From Chloroflexota bacterium (GTDB lineage Bacteria > Chloroflexota > Anaerolineae > Anaerolineales > Villigracilaceae), in contig JACRBH010000005.1 in the NCBI GenBank assembly GCA_016234535.1, forward strand, positions 1 to 41,651: a stretch of 41,651 nucleotides of DNA, written 5' to 3'. Made by a program: the position numbers and the translations under genes. Positions 17,475 to 25,466 of this stretch are shown here, one piece after another (position 1 is the first letter of the stretch; each line of letters begins with the position of its first letter). The notes under the pieces are model-generated. The model searched no databases. It saw only the letters and a list, made by a program, of their open reading frames with translations, and was not told the DNA's origin.

Positions 17475-18296
17475 ATGATCGAAGCGCCGTATCCCGAACT
17501 TGACGACCTGCTCACCATGATGGGCGAATCTGGCAGACATCTTGCTGAGATGGAAGCCAGTGAAGGCGCGGCAGGAAACATCTCTGTTTGTTTGCGCTGG
17601 AATATCGAACCGCGCACTCGTTTCCCTGTAGAAGATGAAATCAAATTACCACGACCCGTGCCCGAATTAGCGGGCGCGATGTTCCTCGTTACGGGTTCGG
17701 GGCGCCGCCTGCGCGAGATCAAGGATGAGCCAACAGCCAATATTGCCTGCATTGTTGTGAATGAAGGCGGAGAAACTGGCAGATTGTACACTTCGTATCA
17801 CCGCCGCTTCGAGCACGTGACCAGTGAATTCAACTCACACCTTGCCGTACACTACGACCAGATTCTGGCGAGCGGCACGAACTTCCATGCGGTCGTTCAT
17901 GCCCAGCCCATACATATCACTTATCTTAGCCACATCACGCGCTACCAGGATGAGCGCTATCTGAACACACATCTCCTGCGCTGGCAGCCCGAGTCGATTG
18001 TCAACCTGCCCGAAGGCATTGGGTTCATTCCGTTTCGCATTCCGAGTTCCAATGAATTGATGGCAGCGAATGTGGAAGCGCTCCGCTCTCACCGTGTTGT
18101 CATTTGGGCAAAGCACGGCGTAATGGCGCGTTCCGATGTTTCAGTCAAACGGGCGACAGACCGCATCGAGTACGCTGAAACTGCCGCGAAATATGAATAT
18201 CTCAATTTGTCGGCGGGCGAAATCGGCGAAGGTCTGTCTGTGGATGATATCCGCGCGATATGCAAGATTTTCAATATACAACAAAATATTTTTTGA
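17475..18296 (+). CDS. Class II aldolase, RhaD-like (rhamnulose-1-phosphate aldolase type)
   Basis: This 273-residue protein is a zinc class II (adducin-fold) aldolase. GAAGNISVCLRW matches the phosphate-binding GN(I/L)S loop, FLVTGSGRRLREI follows as in RhaD, HAVVHAQPIHITYLSH carries the zinc HxxxH-type ligands, and WAKHGVMARS provides the third zinc His. RhaD cleaves L-rhamnulose-1-phosphate to DHAP and L-lactaldehyde. The length (RhaD is about 274 residues) and internal layout favour RhaD over FucA (about 215). GAGGT precedes the ATG. Two further aldolases follow in the same series. Confidence 0.85.
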   Translation: MIEAPYPELDDLLTMMGESGRHLAEMEASEGAAGNISVCLRWNIEPRTRFPVEDEIKLPRPVPELAGAMFLVTGSGRRLREIKDEPTANIACIVVNEGGETGRLYTSYHRRFEHVTSEFNSHLAVHYDQILASGTNFHAVVHAQPIHITYLSHITRYQDERYLNTHLLRWQPESIVNLPEGIGFIPFRIPSSNELMAANVEALRSHRVVIWAKHGVMARSDVSVKRATDRIEYAETAAKYEYLNLSAGEIGEGLSVDDIRAICKIFNIQQNIF

Positions 18297-18373
18297 TGAA
18301 CAAAGAGCGTAGAGGAACAAAGGGTGGAAAATCCTGGCGCGCTTTTATCAATAAAAGCTAGGAGAATTTGAGG

Positions 18374-19090
18374 ATGAAAAAGATCGAGAAATACGCTGCT
18401 GAAGCCACGGAGTTCGTCGGGGTTTGCAATAGACTGGCCCAGAATCAATATGTAACCAGCAGCGGCGGGAATCTGGCATGGCGGCTGGAAGATGACCTGC
18501 TATTGATTACGCCTACGAAAATGTATAAAGGCGATGTTGGCATTCAAGACCTGGTCTTTATCGATATGAACGGGAAAGTAATGGAAGGCGAGCGCAAGCC
18601 TACAGGGGAAACGCTCATGTACCTTAAGTTCTTTGGTCTGAGACAGGATATCGTTACGGTCATTCATTGTCATGCGCCGTACGTTTGCGCCATGGCAATC
18701 TCCAGCGGCAAAAACTGGCTCATGCGGCCAATATTCCCAGAGACAACCATTGAAGTAGGACCAGTTCCAATGGTGCCCTATGCCGAACCGCTTACAGAAC
18801 AACTTGCGGAAAATTTTGTGCCGTTCCTGAAGAAATACAACAGTTTCTTAATGGAGAGTCACGGCCTGGTAACCATGTCTCGCGGCGGTATCAGGGAAAC
18901 GCTAATGTTGGTTGAATTGCTGGAGATGAGCGCAAAATCCATTTTGCAGGCATTGATGGTTGGAGGAATCAAAGAATTAGATCGGCAGGCGGTCAGAGAC
19001 CTTGGCAACACCATGCGCACGCGCAGTTTGCCCCTGTTCGGTGACCCTGAAATAAACGCTTCATTGGAAGATCTGTATTTTGGATCATAA
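18374..19090 (+). CDS. Class II aldolase/adducin-family protein, FucA-like
   Basis: This 238-residue protein of the FucA/AraD group shows SSGGNLAWRL, LLITPTKMYKGD, KPTGETLMYL, VIHCHAPYVCAMA (zinc His-x-His), an acidic PE segment near FPETTIEVGPVPM and ESHGLVTMSRGG (third zinc His). It would cleave L-fuculose-1-phosphate or a similar 1-phosphoketose to DHAP and lactaldehyde. The ATG at 18374 follows GGAGA; a TTG two codons earlier is also possible. It sits between the RhaD-like gene and the MoaD/AOR pair. Confidence 0.82.
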   Translation: MKKIEKYAAEATEFVGVCNRLAQNQYVTSSGGNLAWRLEDDLLLITPTKMYKGDVGIQDLVFIDMNGKVMEGERKPTGETLMYLKFFGLRQDIVTVIHCHAPYVCAMAISSGKNWLMRPIFPETTIEVGPVPMVPYAEPLTEQLAENFVPFLKKYNSFLMESHGLVTMSRGGIRETLMLVELLEMSAKSILQALMVGGIKELDRQAVRDLGNTMRTRSLPLFGDPEINASLEDLYFGS

Positions 19091-19155
19091 AGCCCACCGC
19101 TGTGTTGCAAGCCGCAGGATCGGCGATCATTGAAGAAAGAGTTATCAAAGCAATC

Positions 19156-19422
19156 ATGCCTGTTATCAAATTGTTTGCCAACCTGCGAAAATTCGCAGGG
19201 GCGAAAGAACTGTCCGTAATGGGATCAACTGTCGGCGGGGTGTTAGGCGCGCTCGTCGGGCAGAATCTGCAATTGAGGGCTGCCATCCTTGTGGATGGAA
19301 TCCCCGGCCCGCATGTCATCATCACATTGAATGGGCATAATATAGTTGATTTGAACACTGCGATCGATGAACAGGATGTGATCGCAATTTTTCCGCCTAT
19401 TGCGGGCGGCCAAGGAGAATAG
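19156..19422 (+). CDS. MoaD/ThiS-family small protein linked to AOR
   Basis: This 88-residue beta-grasp protein has VIKLFANLRKFAGAKEL at the N-terminus, DLNTAIDEQDVIAIFPPIAGG at the C-terminus, and overall ubiquitin-like hydrophobic spacing. MoaD proteins carry a C-terminal Gly-Gly thiocarboxylate that donates sulfur to molybdopterin or tungstopterin. Here the Gly-Gly (84-85) is followed by Gln-Gly-Glu instead of being terminal. The ATG at 19156 matches the family start. Its stop lies one base before the AOR start codon, so it probably supplies or matures the AOR tungstopterin. Confidence 0.85.
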   Translation: MPVIKLFANLRKFAGAKELSVMGSTVGGVLGALVGQNLQLRAAILVDGIPGPHVIITLNGHNIVDLNTAIDEQDVIAIFPPIAGGQGE

Positions 19423-19423
19423 T

Positions 19424-21205
19424 ATGGCTGGTTGGTTAGAAAAAGTTTTGGAGATAGACCTCAGTACGCACACGTATAAAATCTATCCGTTGGATATGGA
19501 AATGGCGCGCCTGTTTATTGGCGGGCGTGGAATTGGCGCGCGCCTCTTATGGGATATGGTTGGACCAAATGTTGACCCGTTATCCCCTGAAAATGTGTTG
19601 ATCTTTACCAATGGGCCGCTCACGGGCACGGGGTATCAAACGAGCAACCGTTTTTCTGTGACGACGAAAAGTCCGCTGACGGGAACCGTGCTCGATGCAA
19701 ACTCCGGTGGTTTTTGGGGAATGCAGTTCAAGAAGACCGGCTACGATGCGATGATCGTGCGCGGGAAATCTGAAAAGCCGGTTTGGATCGAGATCAAGAA
19801 CGGCGCGGTCACCTTCCACGATGCGAGCGAGTTGTGGGGAATGCGCGTATTTGCCCTGACCAAAAAACTAGGACAGGATAATAACAAACGCAATGTATTG
19901 TGCATTGGTCCGGCAGGCGAGAATTTGAGCCGCGTGGCTGCCATCATGAATGACCGCGAACGCGCAATGGCTCGCGGTGGTCCCGGTGCGGTGATGGGTT
20001 CGAAGAATCTCAAAGCCATCGTGGTGGAAGGCAGGGAACGCCCCGTCATCGAAGACCCGGAACGATTCAAGTTCTTGCTATACGAAACCCGCAAACTACT
20101 TGCGGCGAGTCCGCTCACCAGCCAGGCGCTGCCTGAGTTTGGCACGGTGGTCTTGATGAACATCATGAACAACATCGGCGCGCTTGCCACCCGCAACCAC
20201 CAGCAGACCCAGTTCGAAGGCGCGGAAGCGATCTCTGGCGAAGAGTTGACCGAGAAATATCTCGTTAAGAATGCGGCTTGTTGGGCGTGCCCCATTGGTT
20301 GTACACGCATCAGCAAAACAGAAAAGGTGGAAGGCGAAGGTCCTGAGTTCGAGTCCACGTGGGCGTTTGGCGCGCAATGCGGAATTGACGATCTGCCCGC
20401 CATCATCGAAGCGAATGCGCTTTGCAATGACCTGGGTTTGGATACCATCTCGGTCGGCTCGACGATTGCCTGCGCGATGGAACTCTCTGAAAAAGGTTAC
20501 ATGGATTCAGACCTGCGCTTCGGACTCGCCGATATGCTGGCTCCCACCATTGAAGCGATTGCCAGCCGAAAGGATATCGGCGCCGAACTCGCCGACGGCA
20601 GTCTGCGTCTGGCAACGAAGTACGGGCATCCCGAACTTTCGATGACCGCCAAAGGATTGGAAATGCCCGCTTATGATCCGCGCGGCTTACAGGGGCAAGG
20701 TTTGCTCTATGCCACGTCGAACCGCGGCGGCTGTCACATGCGCGGAAACATGATCGGCTTGGAAGTGTTGGGACTGCCCAAACTGATTGACCGTTTCCAG
20801 GTCCAGGGAAAGAGCGCGTTCGTCATCCTGAACCAGAATTCCAATGCGGCAATCGACTCGCTGGTGGTCTGCAAATTCACCAACATGGGCGTGGCGGATG
20901 AATACTTCGCGCGTGTCCTCAGTGCAGTGACGGGTATTCAATATGCCACCACTGAATTGATCAAAGCCGGTGAGCGCGTGTGGAATCTGGAACGGCTTTA
21001 CAATAACCGTGAAGGCTTTACGACGAAGGACGATACGCTTCCCCCACGCCTGCTCAACGAAGCGCCTGTGGACGGTCCATCACAAGGTTGGGTTTCCAAG
21101 TTGGACCCCATGTTGAAAGAATACTACCGCACCCGCGGCTGGGACGAGAACGGTGTGCCAACCAAACAGAAGTTAACTGAGTTGGGTCTGGCAGATTTAG
21201 TGTAA
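19424..21205 (+). CDS. Tungsten-type aldehyde:ferredoxin oxidoreductase (AOR family)
   Basis: This 593-residue AOR-family enzyme has the expected full length. The N-terminal domain shows the family pattern (FIGGRGIGARLLWD, NGPLTGTGYQTSNRFSV) and RGGPGAVMGSKNLKAIV binds the bis-pterin. The 4Fe-4S cluster ligands are Cys286-x2-Cys289-x3-Cys293 (in CWACPIGC) and Cys483 (in SLVVCKF). It oxidises aldehydes to carboxylates and reduces ferredoxin. AAGGAG precedes the ATG at 19424. Placed between lactaldehyde-producing aldolases and lactate-oxidising LutABC, the likely substrate is L-lactaldehyde; that is inference from context. Aldehyde detoxification of broader range is the alternative. Confidence 0.93.
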   Translation: MAGWLEKVLEIDLSTHTYKIYPLDMEMARLFIGGRGIGARLLWDMVGPNVDPLSPENVLIFTNGPLTGTGYQTSNRFSVTTKSPLTGTVLDANSGGFWGMQFKKTGYDAMIVRGKSEKPVWIEIKNGAVTFHDASELWGMRVFALTKKLGQDNNKRNVLCIGPAGENLSRVAAIMNDRERAMARGGPGAVMGSKNLKAIVVEGRERPVIEDPERFKFLLYETRKLLAASPLTSQALPEFGTVVLMNIMNNIGALATRNHQQTQFEGAEAISGEELTEKYLVKNAACWACPIGCTRISKTEKVEGEGPEFESTWAFGAQCGIDDLPAIIEANALCNDLGLDTISVGSTIACAMELSEKGYMDSDLRFGLADMLAPTIEAIASRKDIGAELADGSLRLATKYGHPELSMTAKGLEMPAYDPRGLQGQGLLYATSNRGGCHMRGNMIGLEVLGLPKLIDRFQVQGKSAFVILNQNSNAAIDSLVVCKFTNMGVADEYFARVLSAVTGIQYATTELIKAGERVWNLERLYNNREGFTTKDDTLPPRLLNEAPVDGPSQGWVSKLDPMLKEYYRTRGWDENGVPTKQKLTELGLADLV

Positions 21206-21212
21206 ATTTGCG

Positions 21213-21268
21213 CCAGGTGCTCCAGCATCAGGGAAACAAGTTCACAAAACTTGATGCTGAATACCTGG
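21213..21268 (+). other. Imperfect stem-loop between AOR and the next aldolase
   Basis: CCAGGT (21213-21218) plus CAGCATCA (21223-21230) pair with TGATGCTG (21252-21259) plus ACCTGG (21263-21268), with small internal loops and a 21-nt apical loop. The ribosome site (AGGAG, 21274) lies just downstream, so the fold could affect mRNA processing or initiation. Confidence 0.45.
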
Positions 21269-21286
21269 AAAACAGGAGAACTTATC

Positions 21287-21898
21287 ATGATTGACCAAAG
21301 AATCTACGAAATGTTCCGCGAGATTGGCGAAGACCTATACACAGCGCAGATGATCAGTTCACATGGCGGTAATTTGAGCATCCGCCTGGGTGATCGGGTC
21401 ATTATCAAACGCCGCGGCGCACAGTTGGGCAGACTCAAGCCGCATGACTTGATCGAAACCCGCCTCGATAAAAACGATAGCGGCGTGGCGCTGGCTTCCA
21501 CAGAATTGCTGGTACACCGTACTATTTATATGAACACCCCCGCGTTGGCGGTCTGTCATTGCCATCCTCGCACGGCTGTGGCTTTTTCCTTTTCCCGTGA
21601 TGAATTGGTGCCGATTGACAACGAAGCATCCTACCTGCTCAAGAAAATCCCTGTCGTGACCGAAGAATTCGCCTCAGGCACGCCGCAAATGGCGAACAAA
21701 GTCGCCGAAGCGTTGAAGAACTACAAGATCATCATGTTGCGCGGACACGGCAGTTTTGCCACTGGACAAACGCTTGATGAGGCGTTCCACTGGTCATCCT
21801 GTCTGGAAGAATCCTGCCAGATGGAATTATCGGCAAAGATCATCAATGAACCGTTCATTGAATACCGCGGCATGAGCGGCTCATATAGCAAGTTCTAG
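21287..21898 (+). CDS. Class II aldolase/adducin-family protein, FucA-like (third copy)
   Basis: This 203-residue member of the FucA/AraD family has SSHGGNLSIRLGDRVIIKRRG, CHCHPRTAVAFS (zinc His-x-His) and MLRGHGSFATGQ (third zinc His). It is shorter than the copy at 18374 and near FucA size (about 215). The aspartate/glutamate after the first motif is less obvious than in FucA, so activity on fuculose-1-phosphate is likely but not certain. AGGAG lies 8 bases before the ATG at 21287; an upstream in-frame start would add 12 residues without a ribosome site. It is co-directional with AOR and LutA. Confidence 0.8.
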   Translation: MIDQRIYEMFREIGEDLYTAQMISSHGGNLSIRLGDRVIIKRRGAQLGRLKPHDLIETRLDKNDSGVALASTELLVHRTIYMNTPALAVCHCHPRTAVAFSFSRDELVPIDNEASYLLKKIPVVTEEFASGTPQMANKVAEALKNYKIIMLRGHGSFATGQTLDEAFHWSSCLEESCQMELSAKIINEPFIEYRGMSGSYSKF

Positions 21899-21933
21899 TT
21901 ATCTTAAGGACAGGGTAACTTCACCCCTACTTA

Positions 21934-22665
21934 ATGCCTATGCCAAAAGCCCAACTCTTTATTACCTGTCTTGGTGACCAGTTTTACACCACTACGCTTC
22001 AGAACATGACCCACATTCTGGAGCGTTTGGGCGTGGACGTATCGTTCCCATCCGAACAAACCTGTTGCGGACAACCATTGTTCAATAATGGTTTTGAAGA
22101 AAAGACCCGCCCTGTCGCATTGAATTTTCTGCGGGCATTCTCAAAAAGTGATGCGCCCATCGTCGCACCATCGGGTTCATGTGTCAGCATGGTCAAGCAT
22201 CATTACGCAGAGTTGTTCAAAGAAGGCACGCCTGAACATGCTCTCGCTGTAGACATTGCCTCCCGCACCTATGAATTTACCGAATATCTGGTGAATGTGT
22301 TAAAGGTCACAGATGTCGGCGCGGTGTACCCGCACAAAGTGACCTATCACGCCTCTTGTCACTACTTGCGCGAGATGGGACTCAAGACCGAAGCAAAGAC
22401 TCTATTGAACCAAGTCAAAGGCTTGGAGTTTGTGCAACTCAAAGAAGAAGAGACCTGTTGCGGCTTTGGCGGCGCCTTCACCGTAACCTATCCCGAAGTC
22501 AGCCGTTCCATGATGGAGAACAAGGTCAAGGATATCGTCGCCAGCGGAGCAGACACCGTTGTGATGTGTGAGCCAGGCTGTCTAATGAACGTGGCAGGCG
22601 GATTGCATAAAGCAGGCTCGCACATCCGCGCCATGCATATTATTGATCTATTGTCGTCACAGTAG
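21934..22665 (+). CDS. lutA: L-lactate oxidation subunit LutA (CCG-domain Fe-S protein)
   Basis: This 243-residue protein has two cysteine-rich CCG domains: TCCGQPLFNNG (about residues 47-57) and ETCCGFGGAFTVTYPEVS (about 173-190), each with the following Cys motifs (GSCVSM, CHYLREMG, CEPGCLMN). It matches LutA/YkgE in length (about 238). LutA, LutB and LutC together oxidise L-lactate to pyruvate. The ribosome site is weak, and starts at 21934 or 21940 are both possible. LutB follows after a short gap. Confidence 0.93.
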   Translation: MPMPKAQLFITCLGDQFYTTTLQNMTHILERLGVDVSFPSEQTCCGQPLFNNGFEEKTRPVALNFLRAFSKSDAPIVAPSGSCVSMVKHHYAELFKEGTPEHALAVDIASRTYEFTEYLVNVLKVTDVGAVYPHKVTYHASCHYLREMGLKTEAKTLLNQVKGLEFVQLKEEETCCGFGGAFTVTYPEVSRSMMENKVKDIVASGADTVVMCEPGCLMNVAGGLHKAGSHIRAMHIIDLLSSQ

Positions 22666-22722
22666 CAGCAACGGAACATGTACCACGCAACAACCGTGCA
22701 GCGTGTTCCGTGGAGAGCGCCC

Positions 22723-24165
22723 ATGAGCGAACCCCCCGCCTACATCGGCTTTGAAGAATACAGCGAACACATTCCTGCCAGCATCCCTGCCGCAGTGCAA
22801 CAGGCAACGAGTCGCTTCGTCAGCGGACGCGCCGCACGTGTGGCGGAACTGCCTGAATGGGAACAACTGCGTCAGGCAGGCTCGGAGATTCGCTTGCACA
22901 CCATCGAGAATATGGATGTCTATCTCGCGCAACTCGAAGAGAAAATTCTGTCAGCAGGCGGGCATGTCCATTGGGCGCAAACAGCCGAAGATGCGAATCG
23001 AATCGTGCTTCAAATTGCCAAAGAACATAACGTCAAAACGGCGGTCAAATCCAAATCGATGGCGACCGAAGAGATCGGTTTGAATCATTTTCTCGAAAAA
23101 GAAAATATTCAGATCATCGAAACGGACTTGGGCGAGTACATCATCCAATTGGCAGGCACAGGACCCTCTCACATTATTGTCCCTGCGGTGCATTTAAAGA
23201 AAGAAGAGATCGCCGCCATCTTCAGCGAGAAACTGGATATGAACGCGCCCGCCGATCCCATTGAGTTGGCACGCATCGCCCGCGAGATTCTGCGCGAAAA
23301 ATTCCTCACAGCCGAAATGGGAATCTCTGGTGGCAATTTTCTCGTCGCTGAAACGGGCACACTGGTCATGGTCACCAACGAAGGCAACGGGCGCATGTGT
23401 ACCACCATGCCCGAACTGCATGTCGCCGTTGTCGGCATCGACAAGATCATCCCCGATTGGGAGTCACTCACGGTCTTTCTCAAATTGCTGGCACGTTCTG
23501 CCACGGGACAAAAACTTTCCACCTATACCCAGTTCATCACGGGTCCACGCCATGAAGAAGGCGAGTTTGGTCCCAAAGAATTTCATCTCATCCTGCTCGA
23601 CAACGGACGCTCGAACATCCTGCAAGACCCCATCGGGCGTGAAGTCTTCAAATGCATCCGCTGCGGCGCGTGCGCCAACGTTTGCCCCGTATATAAAAAC
23701 GTCGGTGGCTTTGCCTATGGTTGGTTCATTTCGGGTCCCATTGGCGCGATTCTTTCGCCGCAAATGCTCGGCATAAAAACAGCGCGTGAACTTCCGTATG
23801 CATCCACACTTTGCGGCGCATGTGCCGATGTCTGCCCTGTCAAAATTCCCATCCCCACCATCCTGCGTCATCTGCGCCGCCGCGTTGCAGAAGGCGACGC
23901 GATTTCATTGCCCACCATCCCGGTTCCCATCCGCGCCGCCGCCGGCCTCAGCTCGCTTGCCCTCGCCCATAATTGGATATATCGCTTCGGCGCGCTCATC
24001 CTCCCCACGCTCATGTCCATCTTTAAACGCAACGGCTGGATTCCCTCCGCACCTTATCCGCTCAGCCGTTGGACAAAGTCCCGCCCCTTGCCGCCATTCA
24101 CCTCCCATTTTAGAAGATGGTGGAAAACTGCGCGCCCGACTCAAGGAAAGGACTCCACCCGATGA
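22723..24165 (+). CDS. lutB: L-lactate oxidation iron-sulfur subunit LutB
   Basis: This 480-residue LutB/YkgF-type protein has an N-terminal LUD domain (VKSKSMATEEIGLN, GGNFLVAETGTLVMVTNEGN) and two ferredoxin-type 4Fe-4S motifs, CIRCGACANVCP (about residues 311-322) and CGACADVCP (about 364-372). A C-terminal extension follows. I start it at 22723 because GGAGAG lies at good spacing and the protein then begins near the family's MSE...IGF-like N-terminus; an upstream in-frame ATG at 22678 would add 15 residues. Its stop overlaps the LutC start by four bases. It carries electrons from lactate to an unknown acceptor. Confidence 0.93.
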   Translation: MSEPPAYIGFEEYSEHIPASIPAAVQQATSRFVSGRAARVAELPEWEQLRQAGSEIRLHTIENMDVYLAQLEEKILSAGGHVHWAQTAEDANRIVLQIAKEHNVKTAVKSKSMATEEIGLNHFLEKENIQIIETDLGEYIIQLAGTGPSHIIVPAVHLKKEEIAAIFSEKLDMNAPADPIELARIAREILREKFLTAEMGISGGNFLVAETGTLVMVTNEGNGRMCTTMPELHVAVVGIDKIIPDWESLTVFLKLLARSATGQKLSTYTQFITGPRHEEGEFGPKEFHLILLDNGRSNILQDPIGREVFKCIRCGACANVCPVYKNVGGFAYGWFISGPIGAILSPQMLGIKTARELPYASTLCGACADVCPVKIPIPTILRHLRRRVAEGDAISLPTIPVPIRAAAGLSSLALAHNWIYRFGALILPTLMSIFKRNGWIPSAPYPLSRWTKSRPLPPFTSHFRRWWKTARPTQGKDSTR

Positions 24166-24806
24166 CGAATCCCATTCTAGAAAATATCCGTCGCTCATTG
24201 GCGCGCACGCCTCACCCTACCCGCAGCCTGCGACCTGATATCCTCGAGCCTCGTCTTCCCGAATCAGAAGACTCCGAGGTCGAGCGTTTTCTTTTAGAGG
24301 TGAATAAGTTATCGGGCAAGGCGGAAAGACTCGAACAAGCCAATATCCTTTCGGCGCTTCAATCATTAATCGTCGAGCAAAACATCCGTAAAGCGACAGT
24401 CTGGAATACGCCGCGCCTGAACCAATTACAAATTACCAATCACTTATCGTCGCTCGGCGTGGAACTCGTTTCCCCAAATGCCGATAAGCACACCAGCGCC
24501 CAATGCGACCTCGGCATCACCGAAGCCGATTTTCTCCTGCCAGAAACAGGTACGCTCGTTTTGCGATCATCGGCTGAAAAGCCGCGCGCTGTTTCCCTCG
24601 CCCCGCGTGTTCACCTCGCCATCGTCCGCCCCGAAATGCTCCGCGCCGATATGCACCAAGTCTTCGCCGAAGCCAAAGATGGCAACTATCTCGTCTTCAT
24701 CACAGGGCCTAGTCGAACTGCCGACATTGAATTAACAGTTACACTCGGCGTTCACGGACCCAAAAATTTATATGTTTGGATGATAGTACAGACCAGTAAT
24801 ATTTGA
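24162..24806 (+). CDS. lutC: L-lactate oxidation subunit LutC (LUD domain)
   Basis: This 214-residue LUD-domain protein of LutC/YkgG type has NPILENIRRSLAR at the N-terminus, LGITEADFLLPETGTLVLRSS (the LUD core) in the middle, and the closing FITGPSRTADIELTVTLGVHGPKNLYVWMI. It overlaps LutB by ATGA, which indicates translational coupling. It completes the LutABC lactate-oxidising complex and ends the deoxyhexose series. Confidence 0.92.
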   Translation: MTNPILENIRRSLARTPHPTRSLRPDILEPRLPESEDSEVERFLLEVNKLSGKAERLEQANILSALQSLIVEQNIRKATVWNTPRLNQLQITNHLSSLGVELVSPNADKHTSAQCDLGITEADFLLPETGTLVLRSSAEKPRAVSLAPRVHLAIVRPEMLRADMHQVFAEAKDGNYLVFITGPSRTADIELTVTLGVHGPKNLYVWMIVQTSNI

Positions 24807-24948
24807 CATCATAACCGCAATCGGATATGCCCAGTGCGGCATATGTCCCCACTCCCCGTCTTTTCAAAGCAGCAGTGAAGATGTCCAATCCGTGCATTTG
24901 GCAGAGGCTTTACAGAACCGTCCGAAAATCATGGTGGGATAATGATTT

Positions 24949-24990
24949 AACTAAGCTGCGGGACAGTGTACATTGTCCCGCAGCTTAGTT
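24949..24990. terminator. Bidirectional terminator between convergent operons
   Basis: AACTAAGCTGCGGGACA (24949-24965) pairs perfectly over 17 bp with TGTCCCGCAGCTTAGTT (24974-24990) around an 8-nt loop that is itself nearly self-complementary. It lies between the plus-strand lutC and the minus-strand selenoprotein candidate. The rest of 24807-25004 holds no supportable gene. Confidence 0.85.
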
Positions 24991-25004
24991 TCTTACAATT
25001 AATT

Positions 25005-25466
25005 TTACTGAATCCAGTTTGACAACACGTTCACAACCAGATCAGGGTTTGACGGATCATTCGTCTTGAGATGAACCCCGAAGTTGTGCGGACCGTCCAT
25101 GCCTTCGTGCATCATAAAGACAGATGATTCAACGATTGTGCTTTCGCCAGGCTTAAGTACCATCGAACCGATGGTCAGTTCAGGAGGTCAGCATCCCTCC
25201 AATACTTCAACGTATGGCTCTTCTTTGAATCGCAGAGTGCCGTTGCCTGTGTTCGTCACTTTGATGGCGAATGTTTTTTCTACGTCAAATTTCACATCGC
25301 CATAATCGATCTTTTGCTGATCGACTGCAATGGATGGCGTTCCACCGCCATCTCCGCCGCCTTGATTAGCTAGGAAGAACGCGGCGGCAATCAGCAGAAC
25401 TCCTCCCAATACGATAAGTGGAAGAAATTTATTGTTTTGCTTTTGTTTCCTGTGTTTTTTGCTCAT
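25005..25466 (-). CDS. Candidate selenoprotein: membrane-anchored DUF1573-like protein with in-frame UGA
   Basis: The ATG at 25466 opens a frame with a Lys-rich N-terminus, one membrane helix (about residues 14-34), a Gly-rich linker and a DUF1573-like beta domain (IDYGDVKFDVEKTFAIKVTN). A TGA at 25190-25188 follows Cys92. Beyond it the same frame continues for 60 codons with sequence that completes the domain (PPELTIGSMVLKPGES, HNFGVHLKTNDPSNP) to a TAA at 25005. Read through, the product is 153 residues with Cys92-Sec93-Pro-Pro. A hairpin fit to be a bacterial SECIS lies directly downstream. The gene overlaps the upstream cytochrome gene by ATGA. Alternatives are a recent nonsense mutation of a Cys codon (TGC/TGT to TGA) or sequencing error. 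DUF1573 proteins often carry a Cys motif at this point, which fits Sec replacing Cys. Confidence 0.7.
25159..25175 (-). promoter_or_regulatory. Candidate bacterial SECIS hairpin
   Basis: On the minus strand ACCAUC (25175-25170) pairs with GAUGGU (25164-25159) around a GGUUC loop. The loop starts 18 nt after the UGA and begins with GG. Bacterial SECIS elements (for example fdhF) have their apical loop about this far downstream with a G in the first loop positions. The stem is short, and the G and C of the loop could pair further. Confidence 0.55.

Noticed and set aside
24787..24940. Plus-strand open frame after lutC reading AIGYAQCGICPHSP
   Set aside because: No start codon with a ribosome site, no recognised domain, and it ends just before the terminator; treated as non-coding.
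25188..25466. Reading the DUF1573-like gene as a complete 92-residue protein ending at the TGA
   Set aside because: It would cut the beta domain in half, while the downstream frame continues the domain to a normal TAA close to the terminator. Kept as the alternative to Sec insertion.
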